From Alicyclobacillus sp. ALC3 (GTDB taxonomy: Bacteria; Bacillota; Bacilli; Alicyclobacillales; Alicyclobacillaceae), in the NCBI RefSeq assembly GCF_028751195.1, contig NZ_CP066784.1, forward strand, positions 1,426,001 to 1,490,000: a DNA stretch of 64,000 nt, in the 5' to 3' direction. Below the pieces are notes generated by a model. The model saw only the letters and a list, made by a program, of their open reading frames with translations, searched no databases and was not told the DNA's origin. Shown here in pieces: positions 42,933 to 52,282 of this stretch; the stretch's first letter is position 1; each line of letters begins with the position of its first letter. The position numbers were made by a program, and so were the translations under genes.

Positions 42933-44666
42933 TCACCGATTTAGTTCCCGATGCAGGTCATCCACAGCATTGGCCAACGTCTGCGCCACAAAATTCAGCC
43001 TTCGACGTGCCAGCACATACCAGTGCTTCTCCTCGTCACTCCCGGCAACAGCTTGCCCCAAGGCCGTGATGGGTGCGAGGCTCGGTATCGGTGGCAGCGT
43101 CAGTGCCGGGTCGTGATCAAAGCGATTGCCCGTACTGTAGTTCAAGGGGACCAATTGACGCGAAAGTCTCACAACTGCACCGTTGAAGCGTTCGTCTGCC
43201 AAGCCAGCATTGTACAGCGCATCGACCTCGCTTTGCAGCGCGTCGCATGCCGCCAGTGCGTCAGCAAAAGATACCTTGCCTGCTGCAGCAATCTGATAAT
43301 CTTCCAAATGACCGCGAATCTCTCTGACCGTCGGACGAAAGTCCAAATCGATGCGTCCCTGTTCCAAGAAGTGCGCGAGCGTGTCAAGGTAGATGCGCGC
43401 GTCTCTCAGTAAAAACTCTGGATCAAGTTTGTCCGGGAGGTCGTCCACTGCGTGCCACCACGGCCCGAGACCGCCAGTCTTTCCGTTCCCGCCGAGGAGT
43501 GCGCTTACGTTCTCCTGCCCCGAGCCAGGCGCCGCGGGCGGCTGCTCGGACAAGCACATGAACAACGCCGACACACCGACACCGTAAAAAGACTGGTCGC
43601 CGCCGCGCGCGAAGCGTCCGCCGTTGAACTCGCCACCGGTCACTTTGCGAATCACCTGCTCTGCTACGTGTTTCGTTTCCGACATCGCCCACGCCTCGGA
43701 CAACACTGTCGCGCCCTGACCGCCGACGGAGTCCACGTACACGTGCAGCACCATGCGCTCCTCAAGTTCGCGGAAGTGGTGATCGACGTACCACGTCGAT
43801 CCAGCATAACGGCCGTGCGAGTGGCCCGACCAGAAAGCAACCCGCAAGGTCCGCTGTAGCTCTGCGCGGCGCTGTGAAAACACGCGCAAAGTCTCTAACT
43901 GCACCGCGTTCGCGCTGCCGTTGTCCATCGCTCCGTAGTGCCAGGAGTCCACATGTCCGCCGAGCAGCACCACGTCGTTTGGATACACCTGACCTTCAAT
44001 CTCCGCGACGAGCAGAGGTATGGGACGCCACTCTGTGAGCACGTCCGTGACCAGCGTCGCGGTCACGGGGCCGATTTCCAGCCGCTCCTTCAATTTGTCG
44101 CCATCGACCCCAAGAATCGAGACGACCGGCAGGTTGGGAAGCCGGGAAATCGTTTCGGCGGAGGGAGAACCCCACACAGGAGACACAATCATCTCGTGGA
44201 GTTCCGGGCCGTTCACAAACACGACGCCGACTGCCTGCTGGCGGCGGGCCTCCAAAGCCCGCTCAGGTGAAGCCAAACCGTCGACCATCGCCACGCACCC
44301 TGGCGTAAACCCGGCCTTCTGATAATCGACTGGCAGTCCGGCACCGACAGACACCAGTCGGCCCGCGACCCCTGCGGGTCCAGTCGAGGCTCCCATCGAG
44401 TGGGTGATACATGCGGTCTCATCTCCGCCGGACGACGCGCCATCCGTCACGGTCAACTGCCCCCGAACGGGTAGCGAAATGTACGCCGGGTGCGTGATGC
44501 GCTCGTATGATACACCCCACTCTTTCAGGCAGCTCTCGATGTAGTCGAATGCCTTTGCCTCATCCGGATGGCCGGACAAGCGCACCCATTTCGCGATTGT
44601 CTCGACATGCGCCATCAGGTTTCCAACCGATGTCATGTTGCCTGCTGAATCCACAACTTCCTTCAT
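42933..44666 (-). CDS. M28 family peptidase variant with altered metal/catalytic site
   Basis: A 577-residue protein. A PA-like insert lies at about 100-200. The M28 core has LGGHVDSWHYGAMDNGSAN (metal ligands His238, Asp240 and bridging Asp248). Where M28 aminopeptidases have the catalytic FxxEExGLxGS, this protein reads FWSGHSHGRYAGS (279-290), so the general-base Glu pair is replaced by His-Ser-His. The remaining fold elements (DSVGG, WWHAVDDLPDKLDP) are intact. No signal peptide is seen. TTGGAGG supports ATG 44666. Catalytic activity may differ or rely on other residues. Confidence 0.82.
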   Translation of the reverse strand: MKEVVDSAGNMTSVGNLMAHVETIAKWVRLSGHPDEAKAFDYIESCLKEWGVSYERITHPAYISLPVRGQLTVTDGASSGGDETACITHSMGASTGPAGVAGRLVSVGAGLPVDYQKAGFTPGCVAMVDGLASPERALEARRQQAVGVVFVNGPELHEMIVSPVWGSPSAETISRLPNLPVVSILGVDGDKLKERLEIGPVTATLVTDVLTEWRPIPLLVAEIEGQVYPNDVVLLGGHVDSWHYGAMDNGSANAVQLETLRVFSQRRAELQRTLRVAFWSGHSHGRYAGSTWYVDHHFRELEERMVLHVYVDSVGGQGATVLSEAWAMSETKHVAEQVIRKVTGGEFNGGRFARGGDQSFYGVGVSALFMCLSEQPPAAPGSGQENVSALLGGNGKTGGLGPWWHAVDDLPDKLDPEFLLRDARIYLDTLAHFLEQGRIDLDFRPTVREIRGHLEDYQIAAAGKVSFADALAACDALQSEVDALYNAGLADERFNGAVVRLSRQLVPLNYSTGNRFDHDPALTLPPIPSLAPITALGQAVAGSDEEKHWYVLARRRLNFVAQTLANAVDDLHRELNR

Positions 44667-44739
44667 GCTGTCGCCTCCAACCGTGTTGAAATGCACGTCT
44701 AGCCGCTACAAACTAAGTGGTATCTGCCCCAATCGGGTT

Positions 44740-46011
44740 TCACCCTTGTGCCCGCAGCGTGGGCCACTTGCTTTCGTCAAACGGGTCGAACGACTGACCA
44801 GTCAAGTCTTGTACGGCCCGGATAAATGTCGACGTTGTGTGCGGCGTGTCGTAGAGAATCCGAAAAAAGTCCGCCCGCTTCGCTGGACCTGCTGTGTCAT
44901 ACGCGCGCTCAACCATCCAGCGACCATAGTAGTAGCAGGGGTAGTAGAGCCGTTGCACCGGATCCGTAAAAAACCGGTACGCGAGCGCCGCTTCGGTTTG
45001 GCGCAGCCGGCCGACGCGCTCCATGTAGCCGATGGCATCATCGTGATGCATCTGGCCCATGTTCACAAAGTACGACGCGTTGGTCATGCCAATCCGCTGC
45101 AGGTCCAGGTATGTGCGCCCCGCTCGAAACTGCCGTTTCTCATCGGCTGTGACTTCCGGTGCATCAGATGCCGGGTCGTCCCAACCCAAAAAGTGGAGTG
45201 TCGTCTCTGGACCGCCTTCAAACAAAGCGTTGGTCGGGCTGTCAATTAGGTAGTAGGAAGCTTCAAACGGCCACTCGCCGCGTTCGAAGCGGTCGTCCCA
45301 CCGACAGTAAAAGGCCTGGTGTCCCGGGTAACCCTCGTGCGTCAAAATCGGTACAAACACCGGTTCCGACCACGGACGGTCAAGGTTGAACGTCAAGGTG
45401 CCACGGTGCTGACCGACATACTTTGAATAACCACTCCAAAACACACCGCGAATGCCGTTCACGGATTCAATCCCGTCGTCCTCTGGCAGCGAGATGACGC
45501 GTGCGAGCGTCCCCCCCTTGCTGCGTTCGAGGTATTTTTCAGCCACAGTGACCACCTGGTCAGGCGGCACACGCCGCTCCTCCAGCCAAGCGGAGAGCTT
45601 CGAGCGAAAATCTCCGCGGTAGCCGAAATCGGTCAAGTCTTCGTCCAACAACTCGGCGAGTTGCGCCGCCTTTTCTTCCGCGATGGGTTCACAAGGTGTG
45701 TCCTGAATTGCGCGAATCACCTTGTCGTACGGGACGTCATCCCCCTGCAAAGCGCGTGTCAGCGCTTTAAGCGACCCGACGATGCCGCGCAAGTACTCAC
45801 CCGGATGCCCTCTCAAATCTGCAACTCCACGTTCTGCTTCCTCAATAGCGTCTGCAATCTCGTCAAGCGAACCCAGCGTGGCCTTGGCTGCCGAGTAGCT
45901 CGCGGTCACCGCCTCCTGGCCGTGGCGCGCCTTGATGTGTTCGTTCACGCTCAGAACGGCGTCGACCAAGCGGTCACCCGTCTGTTCATCTGCCCATCGA
46001 AGCACCCTCAT
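44740..46011 (-). CDS. DUF885-like metallopeptidase with HEGYPGH motif
   Basis: A 423-residue, mostly helical, cytoplasmic protein. The centre carries THEGYPGHQAFYCRW (His225-Glu-x-x-x-x-His231), the characteristic zinc motif of DUF885-type peptidases, with a distal helical region including YFVNMGQMHHDDA. It is shorter than typical secreted DUF885 enzymes (about 550-600 residues) and lacks a signal peptide. AAGGAG lies close to ATG 46011; GTG 46005 would give better spacing. It follows the amidase gene by about 20 bp. Confidence 0.75.
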   Translation of the reverse strand: MRVLRWADEQTGDRLVDAVLSVNEHIKARHGQEAVTASYSAAKATLGSLDEIADAIEEAERGVADLRGHPGEYLRGIVGSLKALTRALQGDDVPYDKVIRAIQDTPCEPIAEEKAAQLAELLDEDLTDFGYRGDFRSKLSAWLEERRVPPDQVVTVAEKYLERSKGGTLARVISLPEDDGIESVNGIRGVFWSGYSKYVGQHRGTLTFNLDRPWSEPVFVPILTHEGYPGHQAFYCRWDDRFERGEWPFEASYYLIDSPTNALFEGGPETTLHFLGWDDPASDAPEVTADEKRQFRAGRTYLDLQRIGMTNASYFVNMGQMHHDDAIGYMERVGRLRQTEAALAYRFFTDPVQRLYYPCYYYGRWMVERAYDTAGPAKRADFFRILYDTPHTTSTFIRAVQDLTGQSFDPFDESKWPTLRAQG

Positions 46012-46034
46012 CAACTCCTTTCAGTAGCTGCGCC

Positions 46035-47468
46035 TCATCCGGGCCCAAGCGCCGTGAACTCGCTGACGAACCGAAGCAGTTTTGCGTCCGAAAAACGAGC
46101 CCCGACAAATTCAATACCAGCTGGCAGTCCATCGTCGCCTTCACCGCTTGGCACCGATACGGCTGGGTGCCCGGACAGGTTGAATGCGCCTGTAAAACGC
46201 ATTTCGTCCATGGTCTCGTCGCCAATGGACGGGTCTTCCTGAGGTGCGACAAAATCGACCGTTGGCAGGGCGATGAGGTCAAACCGCTCGAACCAAGCCG
46301 ATAACTCACTTGCGAACCTGCGCTGGCGCTCCAGGGCGTCTAGATAATCAACAGCCAGGACGCGCCTTCCCGCCTCGAGTTGGGACCAAGTGAGCGGTGC
46401 GTAGTCGTTCTTGCGATTCTGCCAAGCCTGATGCAAGTTGGCTGCCTCGGCCAACAAAATCGTCATCAGCGTCGGCTCTGCACTCTCGAGCAGAGCGAGG
46501 TCTGTGGCCGTGAGTTCTGTCACCTGAACACCCAATGCCTCGAGTGAGCTCGTTGCAGCGAGGTAAGCCCGCTTAACGCCAGGGTGCGTGTAGCGCAGCA
46601 ACGACTCTGGTAACACTGCGGCGCGTTGAAATCCGGACGGCACTTGCATGGCGCCAACGAACGACGAGTCGCCAACGGGGGACCCGCCGAGACTGGACGA
46701 GCGCTTGCTACCGGGCCGGTTGACCCCAAGCATGGCATCCATCATCACAGCCGCGTCTTGTGGCGTACGCGTGAGTGGACCGACGTGATCGAGTGATGGA
46801 GACAGCGGAAACACGCCCGCTTCTGATACCCAGCCCCATGTCGGCTTGAGCCCCACCACACCGCAATACGAGGCCGGGATGCGAATGCTGCCGCCCGTAT
46901 CCGACCCGACAGCGCCAAAGATGATGCCGACCGATGTCGCAGCGGCTGAGCCCCCGCTGGAACCGCCAGAGGTACGCGTGGTGTCATACGGGTTGTTCGT
47001 CTGCCCGTAGGCTGGGTGTGGCACGCCGTAGGCGAACTCGAGCAGATTGGTCTTGCCGAGCAAAATCGCGCCCGCATCGCGTAGATTCGTCCACACCTCG
47101 GCGTCTTTATCTGGCACGAAATCCTTGCGGATGAGCGACCCACTGGTCGTGCGTTTGCCTGCGGTGTCCACCAAATCTTTCAGTCCAATTGGCACACCGG
47201 TCAGCATTCCCGGGGCTTGGCCCGAACCGCGCCCGTTGCGGTGGTCTGTGTACAGCTGCTCGGCACAACGCGCCTGCGCCAAAGCTTCGTCGGCAAACAC
47301 GGTGATAAATGCGTTCAACTGCGGTTCCCAACCCTCCAACTGGCAAAGGGCAGCCTCGACCACCTCAAGCGGAGACACGACGCCGCTTCTGTAATCCGCT
47401 GTCAGCTCGGCGATAGTCGAGAACAACTGCGGATTGCCGCCGAAGCGGTCAACTGCCGTCCCACTCAC
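46035..47468 (-). CDS. amidase (amidase-signature family, GatA-like)
   Basis: A 477-residue amidase-signature enzyme. The Ser-cisSer-Lys triad is visible: Lys in PIGLKDLVDTAG, the two serines in RTSGGSSGGSAAA and AVGSDTGGSIRIP. The length and the sequence before the triad fit GatA-like hydrolases, but no gatB or gatC is nearby and the operon context is catabolic. It therefore likely hydrolyses a free amide or N-acyl compound. The GTG start at 47468 overlaps the stop of the preceding gene. Confidence 0.9.
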   Translation of the reverse strand: MSGTAVDRFGGNPQLFSTIAELTADYRSGVVSPLEVVEAALCQLEGWEPQLNAFITVFADEALAQARCAEQLYTDHRNGRGSGQAPGMLTGVPIGLKDLVDTAGKRTTSGSLIRKDFVPDKDAEVWTNLRDAGAILLGKTNLLEFAYGVPHPAYGQTNNPYDTTRTSGGSSGGSAAATSVGIIFGAVGSDTGGSIRIPASYCGVVGLKPTWGWVSEAGVFPLSPSLDHVGPLTRTPQDAAVMMDAMLGVNRPGSKRSSSLGGSPVGDSSFVGAMQVPSGFQRAAVLPESLLRYTHPGVKRAYLAATSSLEALGVQVTELTATDLALLESAEPTLMTILLAEAANLHQAWQNRKNDYAPLTWSQLEAGRRVLAVDYLDALERQRRFASELSAWFERFDLIALPTVDFVAPQEDPSIGDETMDEMRFTGAFNLSGHPAVSVPSGEGDDGLPAGIEFVGARFSDAKLLRFVSEFTALGPG

Positions 47469-48418
47469 TCTGCGTCTCCGAGCGCGAGCAGTGGGTCGTT
47501 CCGGTTAATCGCAAGAGACGTTACAATGAACAGCGCAGTCCCATCCGCCTTTGCGTGATAACGGTGCAAGGGCTCACCGAACTCATCGCAGATGCAGCCG
47601 ATTTCTTGCCCCGCCTTTACCTTCTCGCCAATCCCGATTGACGGGTACCACAGTCCCGCTTCCTCAGCCCGGTACCAGTCGAATTCGTGCAGCAGCTGTG
47701 TTTCTGTCGGCTTTACGTCGCCCTCAATTACGCCGAGCCAGCGCAACACGTTCCAAACACCATCCTGCAGTTGCTGCGACCATTCCGAGCTGAGGATGCC
47801 CTGCTGCCCAGCTTCAGCTATGACCGCCAGCTTGCCTGCCTGCGCCATCGCGCTGTCCGTCGCTCCCATCACCTGTCCGGTGTCCGCGATGACATACTTA
47901 ATCCCGAATACGTCCGCCATCTCTCTCGCCTTGGTGTCAAGCTCCTCATTACCAGAGACCGTGTAGATGGAAAACGGCACGAGCGCTTCAATCATGTCGC
48001 CACCATGGAGGTCGAGCAGGGCGTCGGCCTGTGAGTACGCTTCTTCAAACAGAAAACGCGCCAATTGCTGCGACGCAGTCCCAGTGGCATCACCCGGAAA
48101 CTGACGGTTCAGATTTTTATTGTCAAGCGGGTGCACGTAAATGCTGCGCGCGTAAAAGGAGTCAGGGTTCGCTATCGGCAACACGAGCACCCGCCCTTTC
48201 ACCTGTTCCGGTTGCAGCTTGCGGCCAATCTGCAATGCAGCGTCTACGGAGGTGTACTCACAACCGTGAATGCCGCCCTGCACCACAACTGTCGGCCCGT
48301 CCTCGACACCGTGAATCAGGAACACTGGCAGGGGCGACGACAACCCTGGCGCATACACGTGCCCGTGTGCCTTTTGCCCCCGCGCCGCTGTCACTGATTG
48401 CAATGTCCAATCTCCCAT
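47465..48418 (-). CDS. succinylglutamate desuccinylase/aspartoacylase-type deacylase (M14-like)
   Basis: A 317-residue zinc hydrolase. Zinc ligands lie in QGGIHGCEYTS (His and Glu) and DALLDLHGGD (His). The core LPIANPDSFYARS, HPLDNKNLNRQFPG and VIAEAGQQG follow the AstE/AspA family. These enzymes remove acyl groups from N-acyl amino acids. A C-terminal beta-barrel domain (about 230-317) is lipoyl-like. GGTGGAG is present upstream of ATG 48418. It is translationally coupled to the downstream amidase. Confidence 0.88.
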   Translation of the reverse strand: MGDWTLQSVTAARGQKAHGHVYAPGLSSPLPVFLIHGVEDGPTVVVQGGIHGCEYTSVDAALQIGRKLQPEQVKGRVLVLPIANPDSFYARSIYVHPLDNKNLNRQFPGDATGTASQQLARFLFEEAYSQADALLDLHGGDMIEALVPFSIYTVSGNEELDTKAREMADVFGIKYVIADTGQVMGATDSAMAQAGKLAVIAEAGQQGILSSEWSQQLQDGVWNVLRWLGVIEGDVKPTETQLLHEFDWYRAEEAGLWYPSIGIGEKVKAGQEIGCICDEFGEPLHRYHAKADGTALFIVTSLAINRNDPLLALGDAE

Positions 48419-48487
48419 GATGACTCCACCTTTCCGCTTGGCAATGTGCTCCCAGTCGTCGTCCATTGCCTTGTCCAGACCCCGTTG

Positions 48488-49543
48488 TTACGTAAGAGGC
48501 TGCTCATGCCTTCCATACAACGCCTCATAGCGCGCTTTAAGGCCATCGAGGCGGTCCCATCCGAGTTCTCCACCCCGCTCCAAGTCGTGAATATTGTCAA
48601 TCACGTACCGTGTGAGTGGTAATTCCAACCCGAACTGCTCACCCAGCACTGTCACGGGAACAAGCTGAAAATCGACTTCTGTGTGCCGTTTGCGGACGGC
48701 GAGGTCTCGCCAAACACCGCTGCGGGGCTTCTTGCTCGCTGCCATGCGCACCGCAAGTCGCTCCCATTGCTCTGCCAGTGCCTCATCGTCCCGTGACATA
48801 CGCGGGTGGACCAGGACCGGCTCCCAGTCATCGAAGCCCATCGGGGTGATGTCCTGGCGCGCCGCCACATCGAGTACCTCAGCCGTCAACTCGACGAGAG
48901 CCTGGCGGTGAGGAAGGCTGCGCACCACTTCCGCCATCGTGGCATTCGTCATCGCAGTCGCAAACAAGAGTGCAGCATAAGACAATTTGCCCCATAGGTA
49001 ACCCCAGATGTTGTCCGTAATTTCGACGGGTCCCCATGCCGACAATGCTGACTGAATGTCCTGCAGCCGCTGCGTGATTGGCCCGTCGAGTTCACCGAGA
49101 ACAAACGACGACACACCGGCGTACAGAATTCTCCCTGGTCCTAGGTAATCTGCCGAGAAGTTTACAAAACAGCCGATTGTCCGTTCCCGTCCGACCAGTT
49201 CGGCGATGATGTCTTCACAAAGACCGTTCTGACAGGACACCACCTGTGTGCGTTCGTCGCATAAATGCAGCAGCGGTTGCAGCGCGCGCCGCGTATCCTG
49301 CGACTTGACGCATAAAAGGACCGTCCGCAACGGATGCTCCCTCGCCACCAGCTCATCAGGCGTGACTGCAGGTACCAACACGGTAAACGTTTCCTGGTCT
49401 CCCTCAATCCGAAGGCCGTTCTCGTTGACAGCCTCGACGTGGTCCTCGTCTTTGTCGCACAGTGTCACGTCGTGTCCCGCGCGTGCCAGATAGGCGCCGA
49501 GCACCCCGCCGATGGCGCCCGCCCCGACGACCGTGAACTCCAT
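48488..49543 (-). CDS. ketopantoate reductase family protein (PanE/ApbA-like)
   Basis: A 351-residue NADPH-dependent 2-oxoacid reductase-like protein. The Rossmann motif VVGAGAIGGVLGAYLARAG is at the N-terminus; VKSQDT and SCQNGLCEDI mark the nucleotide/substrate cleft; the catalytic lysine region reads NIWGYLWGKLSYAA. It is about 40 residues longer than true PanE. Its location in a peptide/amide operon makes pantoate synthesis unlikely; reduction of a related 2-oxo acid is a better guess. AGGGGAG precedes ATG 49543. Confidence 0.85.
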   Translation of the reverse strand: MEFTVVGAGAIGGVLGAYLARAGHDVTLCDKDEDHVEAVNENGLRIEGDQETFTVLVPAVTPDELVAREHPLRTVLLCVKSQDTRRALQPLLHLCDERTQVVSCQNGLCEDIIAELVGRERTIGCFVNFSADYLGPGRILYAGVSSFVLGELDGPITQRLQDIQSALSAWGPVEITDNIWGYLWGKLSYAALLFATAMTNATMAEVVRSLPHRQALVELTAEVLDVAARQDITPMGFDDWEPVLVHPRMSRDDEALAEQWERLAVRMAASKKPRSGVWRDLAVRKRHTEVDFQLVPVTVLGEQFGLELPLTRYVIDNIHDLERGGELGWDRLDGLKARYEALYGRHEQPLT

Positions 49544-49618
49544 TCGTCCGCTCCCCTTTCAAGGTGCCAACTCGCATGTATGCAACTCGGGACAGGGGTC
49601 CCGCTCAGTGCAATCGGA

Positions 49619-50287
49619 TTACTTATCGAGGTGCTCCCACAACTGGTCCAGAGCCCCCTGGTAATGCTGACGGAATGCTCGTGCTGCGTACTTGGGGTCA
49701 CCGCCACGCAACGCCTCGAGCAGCAGTTCGTGAATCTCCACCACCCTGTCGATCCGCGCTGGTATATGTCTGGAAACTGTCGTGAACATCACTTCATTCA
49801 CCGTATCCAGTCGGCGATGCGCCTCGAGCAATCGCGAATGACCCGATGCTGCGACGACGGCGTTGTGAAACTCCGTATCGCATTCGACAATGCGTCGGTG
49901 GCTCTTTTGTACGGCCGCGTCTTTGAACTCATCCACGAGTTTAGCGAAGTCACTCAGGTCCTCCTCCGTCAGGTTCGGCCACGCAATGAGAACTGCCTCC
50001 TCCTCGAGCATGCCGCGCAGGGTGTATACTTCGTAGGCATCCTGTGCCGACAAGGTCGAAACTGTCATCCCCCGATTTGCTCGGTACGTGACCACACCCT
50101 CCGCCTGCAGTCTCGAGAGTGCTTCGCGGATGGGTCCGCGCGACACACCTAGCTTCTTCGCAAGATGGGCTTCGTTAATCCGTTCCCCAGGTGCGACCGC
50201 TCCGTTGATGATCATGTCGCGAATGGTCCACTGCACACTTTGAGACAGTGTTGCGTATTCGATCGAGACGTTGTCCTGTTGGCTCAC
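49619..50287 (-). CDS. GntR family regulator, FadR/FCD subfamily
   Basis: A 222-residue regulator. The GntR winged helix (about 10-75) reads INEAHLAKKLGVSRGPIREALSRLQAEG. The all-helical FCD effector domain has metal ligands in DTEFHNAVV and VEIHELLLEAL. GTG 50287 has an AGGAGA site 7 bases upstream. It is encoded inside the operon it probably controls. FCD regulators respond to small carboxylic acids and are usually repressors. The palindrome over the promoter at 54155-54174 is its likely target. Confidence 0.88.
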   Translation of the reverse strand: MSQQDNVSIEYATLSQSVQWTIRDMIINGAVAPGERINEAHLAKKLGVSRGPIREALSRLQAEGVVTYRANRGMTVSTLSAQDAYEVYTLRGMLEEEAVLIAWPNLTEEDLSDFAKLVDEFKDAAVQKSHRRIVECDTEFHNAVVAASGHSRLLEAHRRLDTVNEVMFTTVSRHIPARIDRVVEIHELLLEALRGGDPKYAARAFRQHYQGALDQLWEHLDK

Positions 50288-50356
50288 TCGTGAATCTCCT
50301 CTCATTTCTTCAGCGCGCCTTACGCTGAACCGCTCCCTTGTCGAGGGAACGAGGGG

Positions 50357-51295
50357 TTAATGGTCGTGTCTCAAGCGGGGGTCAAGCCACATGTAGCTCA
50401 GGTCCACAAGAAAATTGAGGACGACGACCAGTGTTGCAGTCACGATGGTTGTAGCGATGATGATGGGGACATCGACGTAATCGATGCCAGTCACCACCAA
50501 GTTGCCAATCCCCGGCCAGTCAAAGACCTGTTCGAGAATGATGAGGCCGCTCAGCGTGTACGCAATGTCCATACCGAGCTGGGTGACAAACGGCAGAAGG
50601 CCGGCGCGAATCACGTGCTTGCGGGTAATCCGGAAGCGTTGCAAGCCCTTCGCGTGTGCAGTGCGCACGTAATCCTGCTCAAGCACGTCCGACAAAGTTG
50701 AACGCAAGATGCGAGCATAGTAGGCTGCGCCCGTGATGCCGTAGGTCAAGGCTGGAAGAACAAGCGACGACCACCCAGCCGGTCCATAGCCGTTAAACCC
50801 TCCGATTGGTAAAAGATTCGCCTTGTACGCCACCACGTAAATCAAGATGATGCCAAACCAGTAAGTCGGCATGGAAGCGCCTCCAACGAACATGGCTGAC
50901 AGCACTGAATCCACCCAAGTGTCCCGCTTATAAGCGAGGTATACGCCAAGCGGGAAACCGATGATGAGCTCTGTCAACACCGCGAACACGCCGAGGTAGA
51001 GTGTTGCCGGCAGACGCTGCAAGACGATCAGCATCGCGGATTCATGATAATGGTAGGACATTCCGACATTTAAGTGAAGCAAGTTCCATAGAAAGTGTAA
51101 GTAGCGAAGGTAGAACGGCTGGTCGAAACCGTATAGGTGAGCGATTTGCGCCACGCGTGCTGCGGTGGCGTGCACCCCGGCGATTGTCCGGGCCGGGTTC
51201 GCCGGAATCAAAAAGCCGATTACAAACGTAATTGTCACGACCCCCCATATCGTGAACACCATCAGTGCCGCTCTGTTGATTAGGTAGCGTGTCAT
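50357..51295 (-). CDS. oligopeptide/dipeptide ABC transporter permease (DppB/OppB-like)
   Basis: A 312-residue permease with six helices. The N-terminus is TRYLINRAALMVFTIWGVVTITF. The EAA loop reads LEQDYVRTAHAKGLQRFRITRKHV, where the ATPase docks. AAAGGAGG precedes ATG 51295. It lies 13 bp behind the dppC-like gene. With DppC-like it forms the membrane channel for the imported peptide-like substrate. Confidence 0.92.
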   Translation of the reverse strand: MTRYLINRAALMVFTIWGVVTITFVIGFLIPANPARTIAGVHATAARVAQIAHLYGFDQPFYLRYLHFLWNLLHLNVGMSYHYHESAMLIVLQRLPATLYLGVFAVLTELIIGFPLGVYLAYKRDTWVDSVLSAMFVGGASMPTYWFGIILIYVVAYKANLLPIGGFNGYGPAGWSSLVLPALTYGITGAAYYARILRSTLSDVLEQDYVRTAHAKGLQRFRITRKHVIRAGLLPFVTQLGMDIAYTLSGLIILEQVFDWPGIGNLVVTGIDYVDVPIIIATTIVTATLVVVLNFLVDLSYMWLDPRLRHDH

Positions 51296-51308
51296 CTTGA
51301 GCCTCCTT

Positions 51309-52205
51309 TCAGCGCCTTCGCGTTGTTGCCTGCAGCCAGCTGTCGCCAAACAGGTTAAAGGAAATCACGGCTACCATGATGCAGATACCGGGGATGAAGA
51401 ACAGCCATGGGGCTGTGGCCATCGCCCCCTGTCCTTCTGCGACCATGGCCCCCCAGTCCGGCGTCGGCGGCGGCGGTCCTGCCCCTAGGTACGACAGCGC
51501 CGACTCGAACATGATGTTTGTCCCCACCTGCAGCAGGCCGTACGCCGTGATCGTCGAGATCACGTTCGGAAACACGTGTCGCACGATAATGCGCAAGCTC
51601 GACGCGCCCGCCGTGACCGCTGCCTCTACGAACAGGGAGTGCCGAATGTCCAGTGTACGGCTGCGCGCAATGCGCGAAATTGGCGCCCAGCCGAGCAAGC
51701 CGATGGCCAGGATGATGACCGCTAGCGACGGCTTGAAAATAGACGCGACGAACACCACGAACAGGATGAACGGAAAGGCGAGAAACATGTCCGCAATCCG
51801 CATGAAAAAGGTGTCAATCCTTCCCCCGTAGTACCCGGCCGTGATTCCCACAACTAGACCGAGAAACAACGTGACCAACGTGGCACCAATCCCAACGGCC
51901 ATTGAGATTTGCGTTCCCCAAATGAGGCGGCTCAAGATGTCACGACCCAGTTCATCCGTACCAAGTAGGAATCCGTGCGTTCCCGGCGGAAGCGGCGCTC
52001 CAATCGGCGACAAGCCATGTGGAGCAATCGTGTCAGGGTTCATGGGAGAAATCACTGGCGCCAGGATGGCGACAAGCAGGAGCAGGATGACAATCCCGCC
52101 TGAGATGAGTGCCCTCGGTTGGTGCAGCATCTGCCGTAGCACAGACGGACGCGAACTTGGGAGGACTGTTGCCGGCAGTTCCTCCGTGGGCTCAACAAGG
52201 GCCAT
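51309..52205 (-). CDS. oligopeptide/dipeptide ABC transporter permease (DppC/OppC-like)
   Basis: A 298-residue permease. A short cytoplasmic N-terminus is followed by the first helix and then the conserved HGFLLGTDELGRDILSRLIWG. The EAA loop reads FVEAAVTAGASSLRIIVRHVFPN. The last periplasmic part contains LSYLGAGPPPPTPDWGAMV, a family landmark. AAGGAGG precedes ATG 52205. It is the second gene of the operon. Confidence 0.93.
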   Translation of the reverse strand: MALVEPTEELPATVLPSSRPSVLRQMLHQPRALISGGIVILLLLVAILAPVISPMNPDTIAPHGLSPIGAPLPPGTHGFLLGTDELGRDILSRLIWGTQISMAVGIGATLVTLFLGLVVGITAGYYGGRIDTFFMRIADMFLAFPFILFVVFVASIFKPSLAVIILAIGLLGWAPISRIARSRTLDIRHSLFVEAAVTAGASSLRIIVRHVFPNVISTITAYGLLQVGTNIMFESALSYLGAGPPPPTPDWGAMVAEGQGAMATAPWLFFIPGICIMVAVISFNLFGDSWLQATTRRR

Positions 52206-52282
52206 GATTATGTTCCTCCTTCCTAATCGAGGTTGCCGAACGCCCTGCGCGCGCCCGGCAACCCCGCCTCTAACGCATGCGG

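Noticed and set aside
46035..47468. Amidase as GatA of the tRNA amidotransferase
   Set aside because: No gatB or gatC is adjacent and the gene is embedded in a catabolic transporter operon.
48488..49543. PanE of pantothenate biosynthesis
   Set aside because: The protein is longer than typical PanE and lies within a peptide/amide operon, away from panB, panC or panD.
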